Below are positions 16,890 to 25,671 of a stretch of DNA of 64,000 nucleotides, one piece after another; position 1 is the first letter of the stretch; each line of letters starts with the position of its first letter. The stretch lies in NCBI GenBank assembly GCA_963718065.1, contig CAVQYE010000017.1, positions 62,001 to 126,000 on the forward strand, read 5' to 3'. This DNA comes from CAVPGP01 sp963718065. GTDB taxonomy: Bacteria; Actinomycetota; Thermoleophilia; Gaiellales; Gaiellaceae. The notes below the pieces were generated by a model, which saw only the letters and a list, made by a program, of their open reading frames with translations, was not told where the DNA came from and did no database searches. A program made the position numbers and the translations under genes.

Positions 16890-18392
16890 CTACCCGGCCA
16901 CCGGCGGGGCGATCGCCTCGGCGACGCTCAGCGTCTCGCGACGCCTGCGCTCGTAGGTGTCGGAGAACATCGTCATGCCGATGTTCACCATCTGCACGAT
17001 CCCCGAGAGGACGATCATCGCCCCGAAGATCCCGCGCGCGATGTAGTAGGCGTGCAGCTGCGGCAGGACGTTGACCTCCGGGATGCCCTGCTCCCAGCTG
17101 AAGCCCTGCTGGAACCCGGCCAGCGTCAGGACGCTGAAGAAGCCGGTGAAGCCGACGGTCACGAGCCAGTACTGCCACTCGGTCAGGCTGCGGCTCCATA
17201 AGGGTCGCGAGTAGATCTGGGCGACCATGTAGTCGATCACGCCCATGCCGAGGATCGTGAAGGCGCCCAGGAGCGCCAGGTGCGCATGCGCGACGACGAA
17301 GTTCGTGAAGTGCGTCAGCTTGTTGAACGGCTGGATCGCCTCGAACGCACCCTGGACGTTGACGAGGAAGTAGAAGAAGAAGGCCGTCAGCGTGAAGCGC
17401 AGGGGTAAGTTCGTGAAGAACTTGTCCCAGTTCCCCTTCATCGTCCCGAGGATGTTGATCGTGAACGCGAAGACCGGGACGAGCAGCATCCAGGAAGAGA
17501 CCTCGGCGATTGTCTTCAGCCACGCCGGAGTGGGCGACTGCAGGATGTGGTGGTCGCCGACGCCCGTGTAGAAGAACGCCATCCCCCAGAAGCTGATCAG
17601 CGACAGCGTGTAGCTGTAGAGCGGCGTGTTCGTGACGCGCGGGACGATGTAGTACGTCAGCGCGAGCAGCATCGGCGTCAGCCAGAGGCCGAAGAGGTTG
17701 TGCGCGTACCACCAGTTGAGAATCGCGTCCGAGAGGCTGTTGACGAGCGCGCCGGAGGGGGCGCCCCAGATGTGGCCGGGGCGCCAGATCACGTTGCCGA
17801 TCGCGTAGTCGACTGCGAGCCAGATCGGGCTCGCGATGAAGAACCAGACCGAGACGTAGAGGGGGCGGATCGTCCGGATCTGGACGGTGGCGAGAATGTT
17901 GAAGATGTTCGCGCACCAGATGACGAGCAGGACGATGTCGAGCGGCCAGATCAGCTCGCCGTACTCGCGGCCCTGGCTGTGGCCGGTCAGGAGGGCGATC
18001 ACGCCGAGCAGAAACATCCCGTTCCACGCCCACGCGCACCAGACGCCGAGCCGCTCGCTCCACATCGCCCGCGTCCCGATCAGGCGCGGCAGCATGTAGA
18101 AGAGCGCGCCGAAGTACATCATCGTCAGCCACGCGAGGATGACGCCGTTCACGTGCGCGGGCCGGATGCGGCTGAACGAGAGCCACGAGATGCCGCCGAA
18201 CGCCTCCGGCGTCACGAACTCGGTCGCGAGCACGAGCCCGTAGAGGTCGACGACGGTCAGCCAGATGATCGAAGAGAGGAGCCAGTGGCGGGCCGCGCGG
18301 TCTGTGAACGGCGCCGCCTTCGCCGCGCGATCTGTCAGCGGGGCGGGCGCCTCGGAAGTCGAACCCCCGGAGGTCGTTGCGCTGTCGGCCAT
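16890..18392 (-). CDS. ccoN: cbb3-type cytochrome c oxidase subunit I (CcoN-like)
   Basis: 500 residues, about 12 helices. Ligand motifs are all visible: RPAHVNG (low-spin heme), WWYAHNLFG (CuB), GDHHILQSPTP (CuB His pair) and VVAHAHLALLG (both hemes), plus LHAYYIARG near the end. This is the catalytic oxygen-reducing, proton-pumping subunit. It is the first gene of the minus-strand cluster, with a divergent two-component system across a 115-bp intergenic region containing TGACA repeats. Confidence 0.93.
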   Translation of the reverse strand: MADSATTSGGSTSEAPAPLTDRAAKAAPFTDRAARHWLLSSIIWLTVVDLYGLVLATEFVTPEAFGGISWLSFSRIRPAHVNGVILAWLTMMYFGALFYMLPRLIGTRAMWSERLGVWCAWAWNGMFLLGVIALLTGHSQGREYGELIWPLDIVLLVIWCANIFNILATVQIRTIRPLYVSVWFFIASPIWLAVDYAIGNVIWRPGHIWGAPSGALVNSLSDAILNWWYAHNLFGLWLTPMLLALTYYIVPRVTNTPLYSYTLSLISFWGMAFFYTGVGDHHILQSPTPAWLKTIAEVSSWMLLVPVFAFTINILGTMKGNWDKFFTNLPLRFTLTAFFFYFLVNVQGAFEAIQPFNKLTHFTNFVVAHAHLALLGAFTILGMGVIDYMVAQIYSRPLWSRSLTEWQYWLVTVGFTGFFSVLTLAGFQQGFSWEQGIPEVNVLPQLHAYYIARGIFGAMIVLSGIVQMVNIGMTMFSDTYERRRRETLSVAEAIAPPVAG

Positions 18393-18439
18393 CGGCTTCG
18401 GCCGGGGAAGCTACGACGCCGTTCAGGGCAACACGACGT

Positions 18440-18470
18440 AAATGACACAATTGTCACTTGCATGTCATTT
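18440..18470. promoter_or_regulatory. TGACA/TGTCA inverted repeats between oxidase operon and two-component genes
   Basis: AAATGACA (18440-18447) and TGTCATTT (18463-18470) form an 8-bp inverted repeat. Inside it, TGACA (18443-18447) and TGTCA (18452-18456) form a 5-4-5 palindrome. Three half-sites in 31 bp upstream of both divergent operons suggest an operator, perhaps for the OmpR-type regulator at 18508. Which protein binds is inference. Confidence 0.5.
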
Positions 18471-18507
18471 TCGCGTCACCTCGGTGTAGGGTCGGCATCG
18501 GAGAACG

Positions 18508-19170
18508 ATGCGGATTCTGGTCATCGAGGACGAGCCGCGGATCCGCGCTTTCCTGGCGCGCGGCCTCGAGGCTGAGGGGTACGCCGTCGACGAGGCCGGC
18601 GACGGCCAGGCGGCGCTTCACCGTGAGGCCGTCCAGCCGCACGACCTCGTCGTCCTCGACCTGCTGCTGCCCGGCGTCGACGGGCTCTCCGTCTTGCACG
18701 AGCTGCAGCGCCGCCGTCCGGAGCTGCCGGTGGTGATCGTTTCCGCCCGCTCCGACCTGCCGACGAAGCTCCGGGGCTTCGGTCTCGGCGCCCGCGACTA
18801 CCTGACAAAGCCGTTTTCGTTCGACGAGCTGTTGGCGCGCATCCGCGTGCACCTCTCGCACACGCGGCGAGGCGAGGAGAGCGTCCTGCGGACGGGTGTG
18901 CTGACGCTCGATCTGGCCCGTCGCCAGGCCTGGATCGGGGAGCACGTCGCCATGCTCTCCGACCGCGAGTTCCGCCTGCTCCACCACCTGGCCCGGCACT
19001 CCGGTGAGGTCGTCAGCCGCGAAAAGCTGCTCTCCGAGGTCTGGGGCTTCCACTTCGATCCGGGCTCGAACGTCGTCGAGGTTTGCATGCGGCGCCTGCG
19101 GAAGAAGCTCGGCCCCGATGCGCCGATCGAGACCGTCCGCCATGCCGGCTACCGCCTGGTTTCGGCGTAA
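18508..19170 (+). CDS. OmpR/PhoB-family response regulator
   Basis: 220 residues. Receiver domain with acidic pair E7/D8, phospho-acceptor Asp51 in VVLDLLLPG, Ser79 and Lys101 (YLTKPF). The C-terminal winged helix has LSDREFRLLHHLARHSGEVV and the recognition-helix end NVVEVCMRRLRKKLG. The histidine kinase gene overlaps its 3' end, so the two are co-translated. Divergence from the cbb3-like operon suggests, but does not prove, that it controls the oxidase genes. Confidence 0.94.
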   Translation: MRILVIEDEPRIRAFLARGLEAEGYAVDEAGDGQAALHREAVQPHDLVVLDLLLPGVDGLSVLHELQRRRPELPVVIVSARSDLPTKLRGFGLGARDYLTKPFSFDELLARIRVHLSHTRRGEESVLRTGVLTLDLARRQAWIGEHVAMLSDREFRLLHHLARHSGEVVSREKLLSEVWGFHFDPGSNVVEVCMRRLRKKLGPDAPIETVRHAGYRLVSA

Positions 19171-20284
19171 CCGGCGCGAGCTCGCGTGGCTCGCGTTCGC
19201 CGTCGCGAACCTCGAGGCGATGCTGCTCTTCCCGGAGTGGGAGACGGTCCCGTTCCACCTGATCTGGATCAGCCTGACGCTGCTCTGGGGATTCCGCATC
19301 TGGGGGTGGGGCGCGACGTTCGGAGTGCTCGGTGGGCTCGCCATCGCCACCGGGATCCCGATCCTGAGCTTCGCCCACCACGGGGACGAGCCGTGGGGCG
19401 AGCTCTTCGAGGTGCCGCTCATGTCGGGCGTCTTCCTCGCCATGGCGTGGCATGCGCGCCGCCGGCAGGAAGCGACGCGTCTCGTGCAGGCGCAGGCGCG
19501 CCAGCAGGCGAGCCTGGTCGAGCGCCAGGAGCGGTTCCTCCACGACGCCTCGCACGAGCTGCGGACACCCGTGACGATCGCCCGCGGCCACCTCGAGGTG
19601 CTGCGCCGCATCGACGGTGGCCCGCCGGAGATCGACGTCGCCCTCGACGAGCTCGCCCGGATCGAGCAGATTCTCGAGCGCCTGCTCCTGCTGGCGAAGG
19701 CCGATCAGTCGGACTTCGTCGTCGACGCCGAGATCGATCTCGATGCGTTCCTCGAAGATCTCTTCCTCCGCTGGTCGGAGGTATCGCCGCGCGTATGGCG
19801 GCTCGGCGGGCGGGACGTCGGCACGCTCCGCGCCGACCCGGATGCGCTTCGGATCGCGCTCGACGCGCTGCTCGAGAACGCGGTGGAGTACACGAAGCGG
19901 GGCGAGGCGATCGAGCTGCGCGCCGTCAGGCGCGGTAGCGACGTCGTGATCGAGATCGAGGACGGGGGGCGCGGAGTGCCGCCGGATGCTCTCGACAAGA
20001 TCTTCGACCGCTTCGCCCGGGCCGATTCGGCGCGGACGAGGACGCGCGGCGGCGTCGGGCTCGGGCTCGCGATCGTCGACGCGATCATGAAGGCCCACGG
20101 CGGGCGCTGCGAGGTCGCGACGTCGGCGAGCGGCTCGACGTTCGGGCTCCGCTTTCCCGCAGCCCGGGTCGTCGAGCCGATGCCCGCGACACCCGCCCCG
20201 TTGCTACTGGAAGGTGCCGGTCGCGTCGGGAAGCCGGGGCCGGTGCCGCTCGACGATCCGCTCGAGGTCGAGCCCGCCGGGTAG
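19142..20284 (+). CDS. membrane sensor histidine kinase
   Basis: 380 residues from ATG 19142, overlapping the regulator stop by 29 bases. About three to four N-terminal helices with very short loops form the sensor. Then come the H-box FLHDASHELRTPV (His138), N-box ALLENAVEY, G1 EIEDGGRGVP and G2 GGVGLGLAI, giving HisKA plus HATPase. A roughly 40-residue Pro-rich tail runs 81 bases into the opposite-strand acyl-CoA dehydrogenase 3' end. With little extracellular domain, it may sense membrane or redox state. Confidence 0.92.
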   Translation: MPATAWFRRNRRELAWLAFAVANLEAMLLFPEWETVPFHLIWISLTLLWGFRIWGWGATFGVLGGLAIATGIPILSFAHHGDEPWGELFEVPLMSGVFLAMAWHARRRQEATRLVQAQARQQASLVERQERFLHDASHELRTPVTIARGHLEVLRRIDGGPPEIDVALDELARIEQILERLLLLAKADQSDFVVDAEIDLDAFLEDLFLRWSEVSPRVWRLGGRDVGTLRADPDALRIALDALLENAVEYTKRGEAIELRAVRRGSDVVIEIEDGGRGVPPDALDKIFDRFARADSARTRTRGGVGLGLAIVDAIMKAHGGRCEVATSASGSTFGLRFPAARVVEPMPATPAPLLLEGAGRVGKPGPVPLDDPLEVEPAG

Positions 20285-21797
20285 CGTCCCGAACGCGCGG
20301 GCGCCGTCGCGGGCGCGGAACGCAGCCGCGACAACCGGGTCACCGTGGCGGTCGAGGAGCGTCGCCTGCAGCGCGACGGCCATCGTCTCGACGAGCCGGC
20401 GAGCGCCCTCCTCCGAGGCTTCGCCGATCGCCTGCTCGACGCGTGTGCGGTCGGCCGGCTCGAGCTCCGCCAGGAACGCCTCGACCGACTCGGGCTCGCG
20501 GCGCATCGCGCGCAGGACGTCGAGCGCCTGCACGTTGCCCGAGCCTTCCCAGAGCGAGTTCACGGGGCACTCCCGGTAGAGGCGCGGCAGCACCGATTCC
20601 TCGACGTAGCCGTTGCCGCCGAGGCACTCCAGCGCTTCGGCCACCGCCATCGGCGTCACCTTGCAGACCCAGAACTTCGCCACCGCGGTGGCCAGGCGGC
20701 GGAACTCGCGATCGTCCTCGTCGAACGCGCGGGCGAGCCGCATCGCCGTCACCGTCGCAGCCTCCGACTCGACGCAGAGATCGGCGAGGACGTTGCGCAT
20801 CAGCGGCTGATCGACGAGCCGGGCGCCGAACGCCGAGCGGTGCGCCGCGTGATGCGTCGCCTCCGAGACCGCGCGCCGCAGGAGGCCGGCCGAGCCGAGG
20901 ACGCAGTCGAGCCGCGTGTGCACGACCATCTCGATGATCGTCGCGACGCCGCGTCCTTCCTCGCCGACCAGGCTTCCCGTCGCTCCCACGAGCTGGATCT
21001 CCGCCGACGCATTCGAGCGGTTGCCGAGCTTGTCCTTGAGCCGGTCGATGTGGATCCCGTTGCGCTCGCCACCGGGGAGGACACGCGGCACGAGGAAGCA
21101 CGAGAGCCCGCCGGGCGCCTGCGCGAGCATCAGGAACGCGTCGCACATCGGCGCGGAGCAGAACCACTTGTGGCCGTGCAGCTCGAACTCGCCGCCGCCG
21201 AGCGGATGCGCCTCGGTGACGTTCGCCCGAAGGTCGGAGCCGCCCTGGCGCTCCGTCATCGCCATCCCGCAGAGCGCGCCGAGCTTCGACCCCACCGGAC
21301 GCAGCTCCGGGTCGTAGACGAGCGACGTCAGCTTCGGCAGCCACGTCGCGGCAAGCTCGGGCTCGGTACGCAGGGCCGGCGCCGCGGCGAAGGTCATCGA
21401 GAGCGGGCAGCCGACGCCGGCCTCGACCTCGGCGAGCAGCATGAACATCGCGGCGCGTGCTGCATGCGAGCCGCCCTCGCGCCAGGGAAGAGCGTGCAGC
21501 CCGTAGCCGACGCCGAGCTCGAGGAGGGCATGCCAGGCCGGGTGGAACTCGACCTCGTCGATTCGCTCGCCGAAGCGGTCGTGTGTACCGCAGCTGCGGC
21601 GGGTGCGCGTTTGCGAGCCGGCCCCACTCGAGCGGCTCGCCGCCGAGCTCCGCGCCGAGCTCGGCCGCGCGCTGCTCCCACTGCGCGCCGCCCTCGCGGC
21701 GCAGCGCCTCCGCGAGCGGGCGGTTCTCCGTGAAGAGGTTCCAGCCCTCGAGCGGCGGGGCCTGGTTCGTCGTCGTGCCGGCGATTGCCATCGACAT
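20204..21797 (-). CDS. AidB-like acyl-CoA dehydrogenase family protein, frameshifted near 21590
   Basis: The start ATG 21797 (or 21791) gives NQAPPLEGWNLFTENRPL, the AidB-type opening. One extra base around 21587-21595 separates WGRLANAHPPQLR from THDRFGERIDEVEFHPAW; removing it restores one roughly 530-residue protein. FAD-binding motifs include MAMTERQGGSDL and KWFCSAP, and the C-terminal part has ECLGGNGYVEES and NSLWEGSGNVQALDVLR. AidB relatives bind FAD and often DNA, with weak dehydrogenase activity. A single indel suggests sequence error. Its 3' end overlaps the kinase gene. Confidence 0.85.
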
Positions 21798-21863
21798 GGA
21801 TTCTCGTCCTTGTGCGCGCCGCGTGCGAGGAATTGCGGCCTTTTGGACGAACAACGCGGTCCG

Positions 21864-22377
21864 ATGGGAACTTTCCGGGTCCTGCCGTCGAACTTCGCAT
21901 TCGTCGTGCTCGTCGTGCTCGACGTCCTCGCCCTGTCGATTCTCGTCCTGATCGTCGGCGGCAAGCTCGTGCACGATCCGCAGGGGGCGCCGACGAAGTC
22001 GTCCGAGCCTGCGGTGACGACCGGAGCGCAGACGACGGCCCCCTCGACGACGGCGCAGGATGGCGCGACGCCCCGCGCGACGACGAGCGTCAAGGGGGCA
22101 GCTGCGACGAAGTCGCCGGCGGCAACCGCGGCTGGGTCGATGCGCCTCGTCGTCCGTGCGACGCGCGGGGACTGTTGGGTGTCCGCCACCGTGGGGGACA
22201 GGAACGGCAAGGTGCTCTACGCCGGGGTGCTCGCCCAGGGCGATCAGGTGAAGGTCTCGTCGCAGCGAATCTGGCTCGAGCTCGGCGCCGGCGCGAACGT
22301 CGACGTGCTCGTGAACGGCAAGCCCCGCGTCGTGAACACCGGCACGTCCGCCGTGCTCCTCTCCTGGAGCACTCTAG
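21864..22377 (+). CDS. RodZ C-terminal-like (DUF4115) single-pass membrane protein
   Basis: Starts at ATG 21864, divergent from the acyl-CoA dehydrogenase. One membrane helix (FAFVVLVVLDVLALSILVLI), a Thr/Ala/Ser linker, then a beta domain with LVVRATRGDCWVSATVGD, VLYAGVLAQGDQVKV and WLELGAGANVDVLVNG, the pattern of the extracellular RodZ/DUF4115 domain without the helix-turn-helix part. As read the frame has no stop and runs into the SDR gene; a TAG one frame over at 22375-22377 is the probable true end, implying one indel. Role in envelope shape is only suggested by the family. Confidence 0.6.
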
Positions 22378-22384
22378 ACGGCGC

Positions 22385-23090
22385 ATTTCCGGCTCGGACC
22401 CGCAACACGTCGTCGTCACGGGTGCCGGCACCGGAATCGGCGCGGCGGTCGTGCGCCGACTCAGAGCCGACGGGAGTGCGCGTCACCGGCCCTCGCGAGA
22501 GACGGCTTCGCGGATCGACGCCGACGCCGCGATCGCGTGCGACATCCGCGACCAGGATCAGGTCGATGCCGCGTTCGCCGGGCTCGGGCCGCTCTACGCG
22601 CTCGTTGCGAACGCCGGCATCGGCGGCCCGAACGAGCCCGGACCGGGCGATCGCTTCGAGGACATCGTCCGCACCAATCTCCTCGGCACGTACTGGTGCT
22701 GCCGCGCGGCGCAGCGGCTCGGGGTCCAGCGGATTGTCGTCACCTCGTCGATCCTGGCGCGGATCGCCGTGCCGCACTACACCGGCTACTCCGCGTCGAA
22801 AGCGGCGCTGCTCGGCCTCGTCCGCTCGCTCGCGGCGGAGCTCGCGCCCGAGACGACCGGTGAACGCGATCGTCCCCGGCTGGGTCGACACGGACATGGC
22901 CTGGCAGGGCCTCGATGCGATGCCGGGCACGCGCGAGGAGGCGTTCGCCGACGCGATGAGCCACGTCCCGCTTGGACGAATGACTCGCCCGGAAGAGATC
23001 GCGGGCACCGTCGCGTGGCTGCTCTCCGAGGATGCCGCGACGGTCACCGGCCAGGGCATCGACCACAACGCGGGCGCCTGGATGGGCTAG
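22385..23090 (+). pseudogene. short-chain dehydrogenase/reductase (SDR) with several frameshifts
   Basis: Pieces in two frames join into a normal SDR: VVVTGAGTGIGAAVVRRLRA (TGxxxGIG cofactor site), then DADAAIACDIRDQDQ and LVANAGIGG, catalytic SS and YSASKAALLGLV (Y-x3-K), then after a shift near 22865 NAIVPGWVDTDMAW and a typical C-terminus. Two further compensating shifts lie around 22470-22510. No standard start codon is in frame; the 5' boundary is uncertain. NAD(P)-dependent oxidoreductase of unknown substrate. Confidence 0.68.
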
Positions 23091-23129
23091 AGACGCTCCG
23101 TCCGACGCGGTGCCTAGCGTTTCGGGCGC

Positions 23130-23867
23130 GTGATGCACGGTGACTACCTGAAGCGCGCGTCGGCCGAGTTCGTGGGCACGTTCGCGCTGATCTTCATCGG
23201 CGTCGGCTCGCTGTCGGCAGCGCGGACGCTCACCGACGTCGGCCTCGCGCACGGGCTCGTGATCGCCGTCATGGTCTCGGCGGTCGGCCACATCTCCGGC
23301 GGGCACTTCAACCCGGCCATCACCCTGGGCTTCGTGGTCACCCGCCGCATCGCCCCGGTGCTCGCCGTCGTCTACTGGATCACGCAGCTCGGCGCCGCCA
23401 TCCTCGCCGCGCTGCTGCTCAAGTGGGTGCTGCCCGCGGCCGCCGTCTCGACCATCAAGCTCGGCGTCCCCACGCTCGGCCCGTCGGTCGGAGCCGGCGA
23501 GGGACTCGTGATCGAGGCGGTAATAACCTTCTTCCTCGTCTGGGTCGTCTTCGCGACCGCGGTCGACCCGCGCGGCGCATTCAAGGCGATCGCGGGGCTC
23601 GCGATCGGCTTCACGATCACGTTCGGCATCCTGATGGCCGGCGCGCTGACCGGCGGCATCATGAACCCGGCCCGGGCGATCGGGCCGATGCTCGTCCAGG
23701 GCTCCTGGAACGACTTCTGGATCTGGATCGTCGGCCCGCTCGCCGGCGGAGCGGTCGCCGCCCTTCTGTACGACCTGCTCTACCTGCGGCCGGAGTCGCC
23801 GCCCGTCGTCGGCACGGCAGATTCGGGCCTCGACGAGCCCGGTCCCGGCAAGGCGGCTCTGATGTAG
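23130..23867 (+). CDS. aquaporin/glycerol facilitator (MIP family)
   Basis: 245 residues, six helices plus the two half-helices with NPA motifs: GGHFNPAIT (about residue 60) and GGIMNPARAIGP (about residue 180). The opening AEFVGTFALIFIGVGS is also typical. It forms a passive channel for water or small neutral solutes. The residue after the second NPA is Arg, as in the selectivity filter. GTG 23130 or ATG 23133 may start it. The acidic C-terminal tail is extra. Confidence 0.94.
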   Translation: MMHGDYLKRASAEFVGTFALIFIGVGSLSAARTLTDVGLAHGLVIAVMVSAVGHISGGHFNPAITLGFVVTRRIAPVLAVVYWITQLGAAILAALLLKWVLPAAAVSTIKLGVPTLGPSVGAGEGLVIEAVITFFLVWVVFATAVDPRGAFKAIAGLAIGFTITFGILMAGALTGGIMNPARAIGPMLVQGSWNDFWIWIVGPLAGGAVAALLYDLLYLRPESPPVVGTADSGLDEPGPGKAALM

Positions 23868-23915
23868 CTCGCACGTGCGGGGTGGTAGGTTCCACGCCGT
23901 GCCGACGGGAATCGG

Positions 23916-24188
23916 ATGCTGACGGCAACGTTGCTGATCGCCGGCCCTCTCGACCGCCCACAAGATCGGGCTCGGGGTCGTTGCGCTGATCGTGATCGGC
24001 TACTCGCTCGCGTGCTCGTTCCTCTTCCCGCGCCGAATCCCAACTTCCCCGGACGCGGGCTGCCGGCATTCCTGATCGTGACGGTCGTCCTCTTCGTCGC
24101 GATGCTCGCGGCGGTCGAGGTCTTCGGCAGGAGCCGCCGGAGGAAGGCGGGCACGAGTCGCCGCCGGCGCAGACCGAGAGCTCCGTAA
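23916..24188 (+). pseudogene. small two-helix membrane protein with two compensating frameshifts
   Basis: As read, the frame from ATG 23916 loses membrane character in the middle. The neighbouring frame between about 23947 and 24035 reads STAHKIGLGVVALIVIGYSL and ACSFLFPRR, then the first frame resumes with NPNFPGRGLPAFLIVTVVLF and VAMLAAVEVFG. Joined, this is a small protein with two helices and a PRRNPNFPGRG loop, a recurring type in actinobacteria. Two indels in 90 bases probably reflect sequence error. Confidence 0.55.
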
Positions 24189-24208
24189 AGGGGTCTCGCC
24201 AAAAGGAA

Positions 24209-24231
24209 GCGCCCGTCTGGGGGACGGGCGC
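24209..24231 (+). terminator. GC-rich hairpin
   Basis: GCGCCCGTC / GACGGGCGC, a 9-bp stem with a 5-base loop, 20 bases after the small membrane gene and before tRNA-Ser. No T-run follows. Confidence 0.5.
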
Positions 24232-24367
24232 CGCAGTAGCCGGGGGTTAGAAGGGGGGAACCGGCAAACCGGAGTCTGATCGCGTCGGGGCCCTGCAGGC
24301 ATGCCCCTGACGGGTGATCTTGAGGCTCGCAAAACGCGTTGAGGGCTCCGGTACCATGCGCGCTCAC

Positions 24368-24459
24368 GGAGAAGTGGCCGAGTGGCTGAAGGCGGCGCCC
24401 TGCTAAGGCGTTAGGTGGGGTTAATCCCTGCCTCGAGGGTTCGAATCCCTCCTTCTCCG
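24368..24459 (+). tRNA. tRNA-Ser (anticodon GCT)
   Basis: Class II tRNA with a long variable arm, acceptor GGAGAAG/CTTCTCC, anticodon loop CTGCTAA (GCT, for AGC/AGU), T arm GAGGG-TTCGAAT-CCCTC and discriminator G. CCA not encoded. Confidence 0.95.
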
Positions 24460-24549
24460 TTCCGCTCGACGCCGTCGCCCGCGCTCGGCGGCGGGCGTCA
24501 ATCGGCCGCTCGGCGTGGGGTACTCTTGTCCGCGGTCGCAGGACCGCCC

Positions 24550-24638
24550 GGAGGGGTGGCAGAGCGGTCGAATGCGGCGGTCTCGAAAACCGTTATCCGT
24601 CGTTAGGCGGATCGAGGGTTCAAATCCCTCCCCCTCCG
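24550..24638 (+). tRNA. tRNA-Ser (anticodon CGA)
   Basis: Class II tRNA, acceptor GGAGGGG/CCCCTCC, anticodon loop CTCGAAA (CGA, for UCG), long variable arm, T arm GAGGG-TTCAAAT-CCCTC, discriminator G. It lies 90 bases after the GCT gene. Confidence 0.95.
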
Positions 24639-24648
24639 CTCATCCTCT

Positions 24649-24676
24649 GCAAGCCCGCCTTCCAGCGCGGGCTTGC
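24649..24676 (+). terminator. hairpin after tRNA-Ser(CGA)
   Basis: Perfect 10-bp stem GCAAGCCCGC / GCGGGCTTGC with an 8-base loop, 10 bases beyond the tRNA. Its presence argues against the RDD gene starting before 24700. Confidence 0.6.
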
Positions 24677-24735
24677 GCTCGCTTGGCGCCGGGCCGTCGA
24701 TGGAGAAACCCGCGTCGGCGCGCGATACTTCCGTG

Positions 24736-25671
24736 ATGAAGTCGCGCGACGACGAGGACCGGCCGGGCCTGGCCGACGCGGCCGGGCGCGCCGCCTTCTT
24801 CCCGGCACGGGCTGCCGCGCGCGCCTGGCGCGGGCCACTCGAAGAGGTCGTCGACGAGGTCTTGTCCGCGCCCGAGATCGCCCGTGTCGTCGACCGGGCG
24901 CTCGCCGGTTCGCTGCCGGAGGAGATCGCCCGTTCGCTCGTTCGCCACCGCGTCCTCGAGCGCATCGCCGCCGAGCTCGCTGCCAGCGGCGAGTTGGAGC
25001 GGCTCGTGACCGCCGCTCTGGCGAGCCCGCAGGCGCTCGGGCTCACCGACAGAGTCCTCGCGAGCGACGAGACGAAACGCGTCTTGGGGCACGTCGCCTC
25101 GAGCCCTGAGCTCCGGGACGCGATCGCGCAGCAGACGACGGGGCTTGCCGAGGAGGTGGTCGGCGGCGTCCGTGCATCGGCGGTGCGGCTCGACGACCGC
25201 GCCGAGCAGGTCGTGCGCCGCCCCGCGCGAGCCGTGCGTCCGATCTACGCCGGGATCGCGACGCGCGCGATCGCGCTTGCCGCCGACGCGGCCCTGACGA
25301 TCGTCCTCGTCATGTCGGCGGTCGGGATCGTCGCGCTGGTCGCATCGCTCGTCGGCGGCCTTCGCCCGGAGTGGCTCGTCGGCGCCCTGCTCGCCTCCGG
25401 CTGGCTGCTGGTCGTCGGCATGTACTTCGTCCTCTTCTGGAGCGCGGCGGGGCAGACACCGGGGATGCGGCTGCTGCGCGTGCGCGTTCACGGCCCCGGA
25501 GGCGGGCCTCCTTCCATCGGTCGATCCCTCGTACGGCTCGTCGGGCTGGTGCTCGCGATCGTGCCGCTGCTTGCCGGCTTCATCCCGGTGCTGCTCACCA
25601 GGGAGCGTCGCGGGCTACCGGACTTCCTGGCGGGAACCGTCGTCGTGTACGACGACGGCAAGCCCTCCTAG
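24736..25671 (+). CDS. RDD-family membrane protein with long cytoplasmic helical N-terminus
   Basis: ATG 24736 gives 311 residues; ATG 24700 is an alternative. The first 165 residues are soluble and helical with repeated ELERLV / EIARSLV type units. Then the RDD domain: TRAIALAADAALTIVLV, two helices, SAAGQTPGMRLLRVRVHG and a last helix, ending RRGLPDFLAGTVVVYD. RDD proteins are thought to be transporters, some Na+/H+ related. The stop overlaps the convergent YihY gene stop by 4 bases. Confidence 0.88.
   Translation: MKSRDDEDRPGLADAAGRAAFFPARAAARAWRGPLEEVVDEVLSAPEIARVVDRALAGSLPEEIARSLVRHRVLERIAAELAASGELERLVTAALASPQALGLTDRVLASDETKRVLGHVASSPELRDAIAQQTTGLAEEVVGGVRASAVRLDDRAEQVVRRPARAVRPIYAGIATRAIALAADAALTIVLVMSAVGIVALVASLVGGLRPEWLVGALLASGWLLVVGMYFVLFWSAAGQTPGMRLLRVRVHGPGGGPPSIGRSLVRLVGLVLAIVPLLAGFIPVLLTRERRGLPDFLAGTVVVYDDGKPS

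Noticed and set aside
20345..21733. 462-residue plus-strand frame opposite the acyl-CoA dehydrogenase
   Set aside because: Arg/Ala/His-rich antisense shadow with no family motif; the minus strand has strong ACAD motifs.
24189..24367. Possible SRP RNA or other structured RNA before tRNA-Ser(GCT)
   Set aside because: Only a terminator-like hairpin is visible; the conserved SRP tip (GGAAGC-type loop with matching stem) could not be placed.
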